Assembly: GCA_002387725.1 (NCBI GenBank)
Contig: DGKK01000053.1
Span: forward strand, 5,657-12,906
Origin: Nitrospirae bacterium UBA4572
Lineage (GTDB): Bacteria; Nitrospirota; Leptospirillia; Leptospirillales; Leptospirillaceae
Length of the DNA: 7,250 bases
Direction: 5' to 3'
This document shows, in pieces, positions 5,748 to 7,250 of the stretch. Numbering within the stretch: the stretch's first letter is position 1; each line of letters starts with the position of its first letter. The notes beneath the pieces are model-generated. The model was given only the letters and a program-made list of their open reading frames with translations. It ran no database searches and had not been told where the DNA came from. Position numbers and translations under genes: made by a program.

Positions 5748-6737
5748 ATGAAAAAGTCTGGACTCGCGTCCGCATTTCTTGCAAGCCTTACGCTGTTCCT
5801 TCATGGCGGCCCCCTTTCCCCGGCCGAGTCGCTGGCGGCCTCCTCGGAGATCTTCCCCCCCTGGAGCCACGGGCGAAACAACCCCTCGCCCGACAAGGGC
5901 ATCGATGTCACGGTGCCCGATGTCGACAACCTTCCGGATCTCCACGGGAACCTCTCCCATCCCCGCCTTGTCCTCTATGTCGGAGGCAACTACTTTTTTG
6001 CCATGGCGCCCCTCGTCAAGGCCTTTGAAAAAAAATACCCCCAGATCCGGGGAGGGCTTTTTTATGAGACCCTTCCTCCCGGACTCCTGGCGAAACAGAT
6101 CGGAAAGAAGGGACGCCTGACCATCGGAAACGCCACGATGACCGTTCCCGGGGATGTCTATGCTGCCGGGCTCAAGAAGGTCCGGATCCTGATCGCAAAA
6201 AAACTTCTTGTGGGCAAACCCGTGGTCTATGCCACCAATGACCTGACCATCATGGTTCCCAAAGGGAATCCGGCCGGCATCAAAGGTCTGGCCGACCTTG
6301 GAAAACCCGGGGTCCGGCTGGTGATGCCCAATCCGGCCTGGGAAGGGGTTGCCCGGCAAATCAAGGGAGCCCTGGAAAAGGCGGGAGGAAAGAAGCTCGT
6401 CCAGGCCGTCTATGTCGACAAGGTCAAAAACGGAGAGACCGTCCTGACCCGAATCCATCACCGGCAGAGTCCGATGGCCCTGATGCGGAAAAAGGCCGAT
6501 GCCGGGGTCACCTGGAGATCCGAGGCCGTCTTTCAGGAGGAGGAAGGTCATCCCATCGAAAACGTGTCGATTCCCGACAGCCAGAATGTCCGGGCCATCT
6601 ATGCGGCAGGAATCATTCGGGGAAGCCGCCATGTGCTGTGGGCAAAACGCTGGCTCACCTTTCTCAAATCCCCCGAAGCGCTCCATGTGTTCGAGCATTA
6701 TGGATTCAAGCCCGTCACCCGAAAGGACCTGAAGTAG
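5748..6737 (+). CDS. ModA-like periplasmic substrate-binding domain protein
   Basis: This 329-residue protein starts MKKSGLASAFLASLTLFLHG, a Sec signal peptide, with likely cleavage near SLAAS (28-32). The body is a type 2 periplasmic binding fold related to molybdate-binding ModA. Recognisable pieces are GGNYFFAMAPLVKAFEKKYP (79-98), YETLPPGLLAKQI (106-118), IMVPKGNPAGIKGLADLGKPGVRLVMPNPAWEG (168-200), LTRIHHRQSP (233-242), ADAGVTWRSEAVFQ (250-263) and the C-terminal WLTFLKSPEALHVFEHYGF (302-320). Classical ModA works with ModB and ModC; no permease or ATPase gene is in the window, so a stand-alone binding or redox-partner role is possible. The ligand is not readable; oxyanions such as molybdate, tungstate or sulfur oxyanions are guesses. 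It is the second gene of the exported set, 57 nt after the DsrE-like gene, and is followed by a strong terminator. Confidence 0.88.
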   Translation: MKKSGLASAFLASLTLFLHGGPLSPAESLAASSEIFPPWSHGRNNPSPDKGIDVTVPDVDNLPDLHGNLSHPRLVLYVGGNYFFAMAPLVKAFEKKYPQIRGGLFYETLPPGLLAKQIGKKGRLTIGNATMTVPGDVYAAGLKKVRILIAKKLLVGKPVVYATNDLTIMVPKGNPAGIKGLADLGKPGVRLVMPNPAWEGVARQIKGALEKAGGKKLVQAVYVDKVKNGETVLTRIHHRQSPMALMRKKADAGVTWRSEAVFQEEEGHPIENVSIPDSQNVRAIYAAGIIRGSRHVLWAKRWLTFLKSPEALHVFEHYGFKPVTRKDLK

Positions 6738-6746
6738 GGGGGGCTT

Positions 6747-6794
6747 GGGGGGCCGGGCCAGGGCAACGGCGACATGCCGGCCCCCTCTTTTCTC
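6747..6794 (+). terminator. Intrinsic terminator after the substrate-binding protein gene
   Basis: GGGGGCCGG (6748-6756) and CCGGCCCCC (6777-6785) form a 9-bp perfect GC-rich stem, extended by one G-U pair at 6747/6786. The T-rich run TCTTTTCTCTT follows, and a further run of eight T lies at 6803-6810. It begins about 10 nt after the TAG stop, so it should end the DsrE-like/binding-protein transcript. The 20-nt loop is longer than usual but can pair internally (GCC 6757-6759 with GGC 6768-6770). Confidence 0.8.
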
Positions 6795-6920
6795 TTCCGA
6801 CCTTTTTTTTCTTCAGCGGCTCAGACAAAACACATTCCGCCGCTCGCCTTCTTCGTCCTCGGGTTTTCCCTGTCTCCGGACGCCAAATCCGAACACAAGG
6901 AAGGAGAGCGACACAACCGA

Positions 6921-6934
6921 TGAGTTCGAACTCA
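6921..6934. repeat. 14-bp perfect palindrome upstream of the cytochrome c gene
   Basis: TGAGTTCGAACTCA is its own reverse complement over 14 bases, about 105 nt before the cytochrome c start. A perfect palindrome of this length and position fits the binding site of a dimeric regulator. It contains GTTCGAAC, which recalls a tRNA T-loop, but no tRNA surrounds it. Confidence 0.45.
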
Positions 6935-7039
6935 CGCGAGGACTCGGCGCCTTCGGGCTCCTGACCTTCGCTCCGGCCGGGACCACGGAGGGAGCCATTG
7001 AGGGCTCTCCTGAAATCCGTTCGCAAGGGGGAAAATGCG

Positions 7040-7250
7040 ATGCATGCCACCGCTCAGCTCTTCAAGGCCCAATGGCGGCCACTCATCCTTCGTCTTTTGA
7101 CAGGGGCCGCGGTCGGATTTCTTCTTCAGGTAACCCCCGCCACGGCCGACCCCAATCCCGCCCTTCCCGATGCGGCAACGATTCGCCAAGGGGAGTATCT
7201 GGCCCACATGGGGGATTGCTTTGCCTGTCACACCGCCCGCGGCGGGAAGC
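7040..7250 (+). CDS. Periplasmic c-type cytochrome, N-terminal part (cut by window end)
   Basis: Seventy complete codons are visible from the ATG at 7040, preceded by AAGGGGG (7025-7031) with an 8-nt spacer. Residues 1-36 form a Sec signal peptide: RPLILRLL then a hydrophobic core and TPATAD near the cleavage point. The mature part begins DPNPALPDAATIRQGEYLA. The haem-binding motif CFACH is at residues 60-64 in the context YLAHMGDCFACHTARGG, which is typical of the first domain of the cytochrome c subunits that serve membrane-bound alcohol, aldehyde or gluconate dehydrogenases, and also of many di-haem electron carriers. The axial Met and any further haem motif lie outside the window. It should carry electrons in the periplasm. 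It follows the DsrE-like and ModA-like genes on the same strand but is separated from them by a terminator, so it is probably transcribed on its own. Confidence 0.88.
   Translation, partial: MHATAQLFKAQWRPLILRLLTGAAVGFLLQVTPATADPNPALPDAATIRQGEYLAHMGDCFACHTARGGK

Larger units (their letters stand above)
6738..7039. other. Gene-free region between the binding protein and cytochrome c genes
   Basis: This 302-base gap holds the terminator, a T8 run and a 14-bp palindrome. I see no gene with a believable start. The promoter of the cytochrome c gene must lie in its second half if the terminator is efficient, but I find no clear -35/-10 pair. A 14-codon frame from 6920 to 6964 exists and is not called. 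Confidence 0.55.

Noticed and set aside
5730..6698. A 322-codon open frame on the minus strand
   Set aside because: It is antisense to the ModA-like gene, which has a signal peptide, ribosome binding site and family motifs.
6918..6936. GTTCGAAC as a tRNA T-loop or phage attachment remnant
   Set aside because: No acceptor, anticodon arm or CCA end can be built around it, and no integrase is nearby.
6920..6964. A 14-codon frame MSSNSREDSAPSGS after an AAGGAAGGAG run
   Set aside because: Spacing from the purine run is long (about 13 nt), composition is plain and the palindrome explains part of the sequence.

Overview
The window reads as GC-rich chromosomal DNA from a Gram-negative-type bacterium. 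It encodes a Tat-exported protein, a Sec-exported binding protein and a periplasmic c-type cytochrome, and its ribosome binding sites are good Shine-Dalgarno sequences. Codon use is uniformly GC-rich, so long antisense open frames occur everywhere. I cannot fix the organism from sequence alone. An acidophilic or chemolithotrophic lineage such as the Leptospirillum/Nitrospirota group is a guess from style and gene content, not a demonstrated assignment. I see no rRNA, tRNA, insertion sequence or CRISPR array.

Region 1 (1-3817, minus strand) is a tight four-gene operon. In order of transcription it holds a circularly permuted type 2 ATP-grasp ligase (3817-2381), an alpha-E helical protein (2356-1367), an Anbu-type proteasome-like Ntn hydrolase (1351-617) and a transglutaminase-like cysteine protease whose C-terminus lies beyond base 1 (613 to <1). 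The last gene lies on the reverse strand and runs off the window edge. Gaps are 24, 15 and 3 nt. The set pairs an amide-bond-forming enzyme with two amide-bond-breaking or transferring enzymes. This conserved cassette has been predicted to make and process a peptide or peptide tag, but its substrate is unknown.

Region 2 (3818-4071) is a divergent intergenic region. It carries an 11-bp perfect inverted repeat (3952-3962 / 3991-4001) and a smaller GC-rich dyad at 3913-3933. A stand-alone GNAT acetyltransferase follows on the plus strand (4072-4533).

Region 3 (4534-4886) has no gene. It has an AT-rich patch (about 4640-4710) and then a run of three predicted hairpins (4737-4838), which look like a structured 5' leader for the next gene.

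Region 4 (4887 to end, plus strand) encodes exported proteins: a Tat-signal DsrE-like protein with a single cysteine, a ModA-like periplasmic binding protein with no permease nearby, a strong intrinsic terminator, a 300-base gap with a 14-bp perfect palindrome, and the first 70 codons of a CXXCH cytochrome c. These suggest a periplasmic redox function, but the substrate cannot be read from the sequence.
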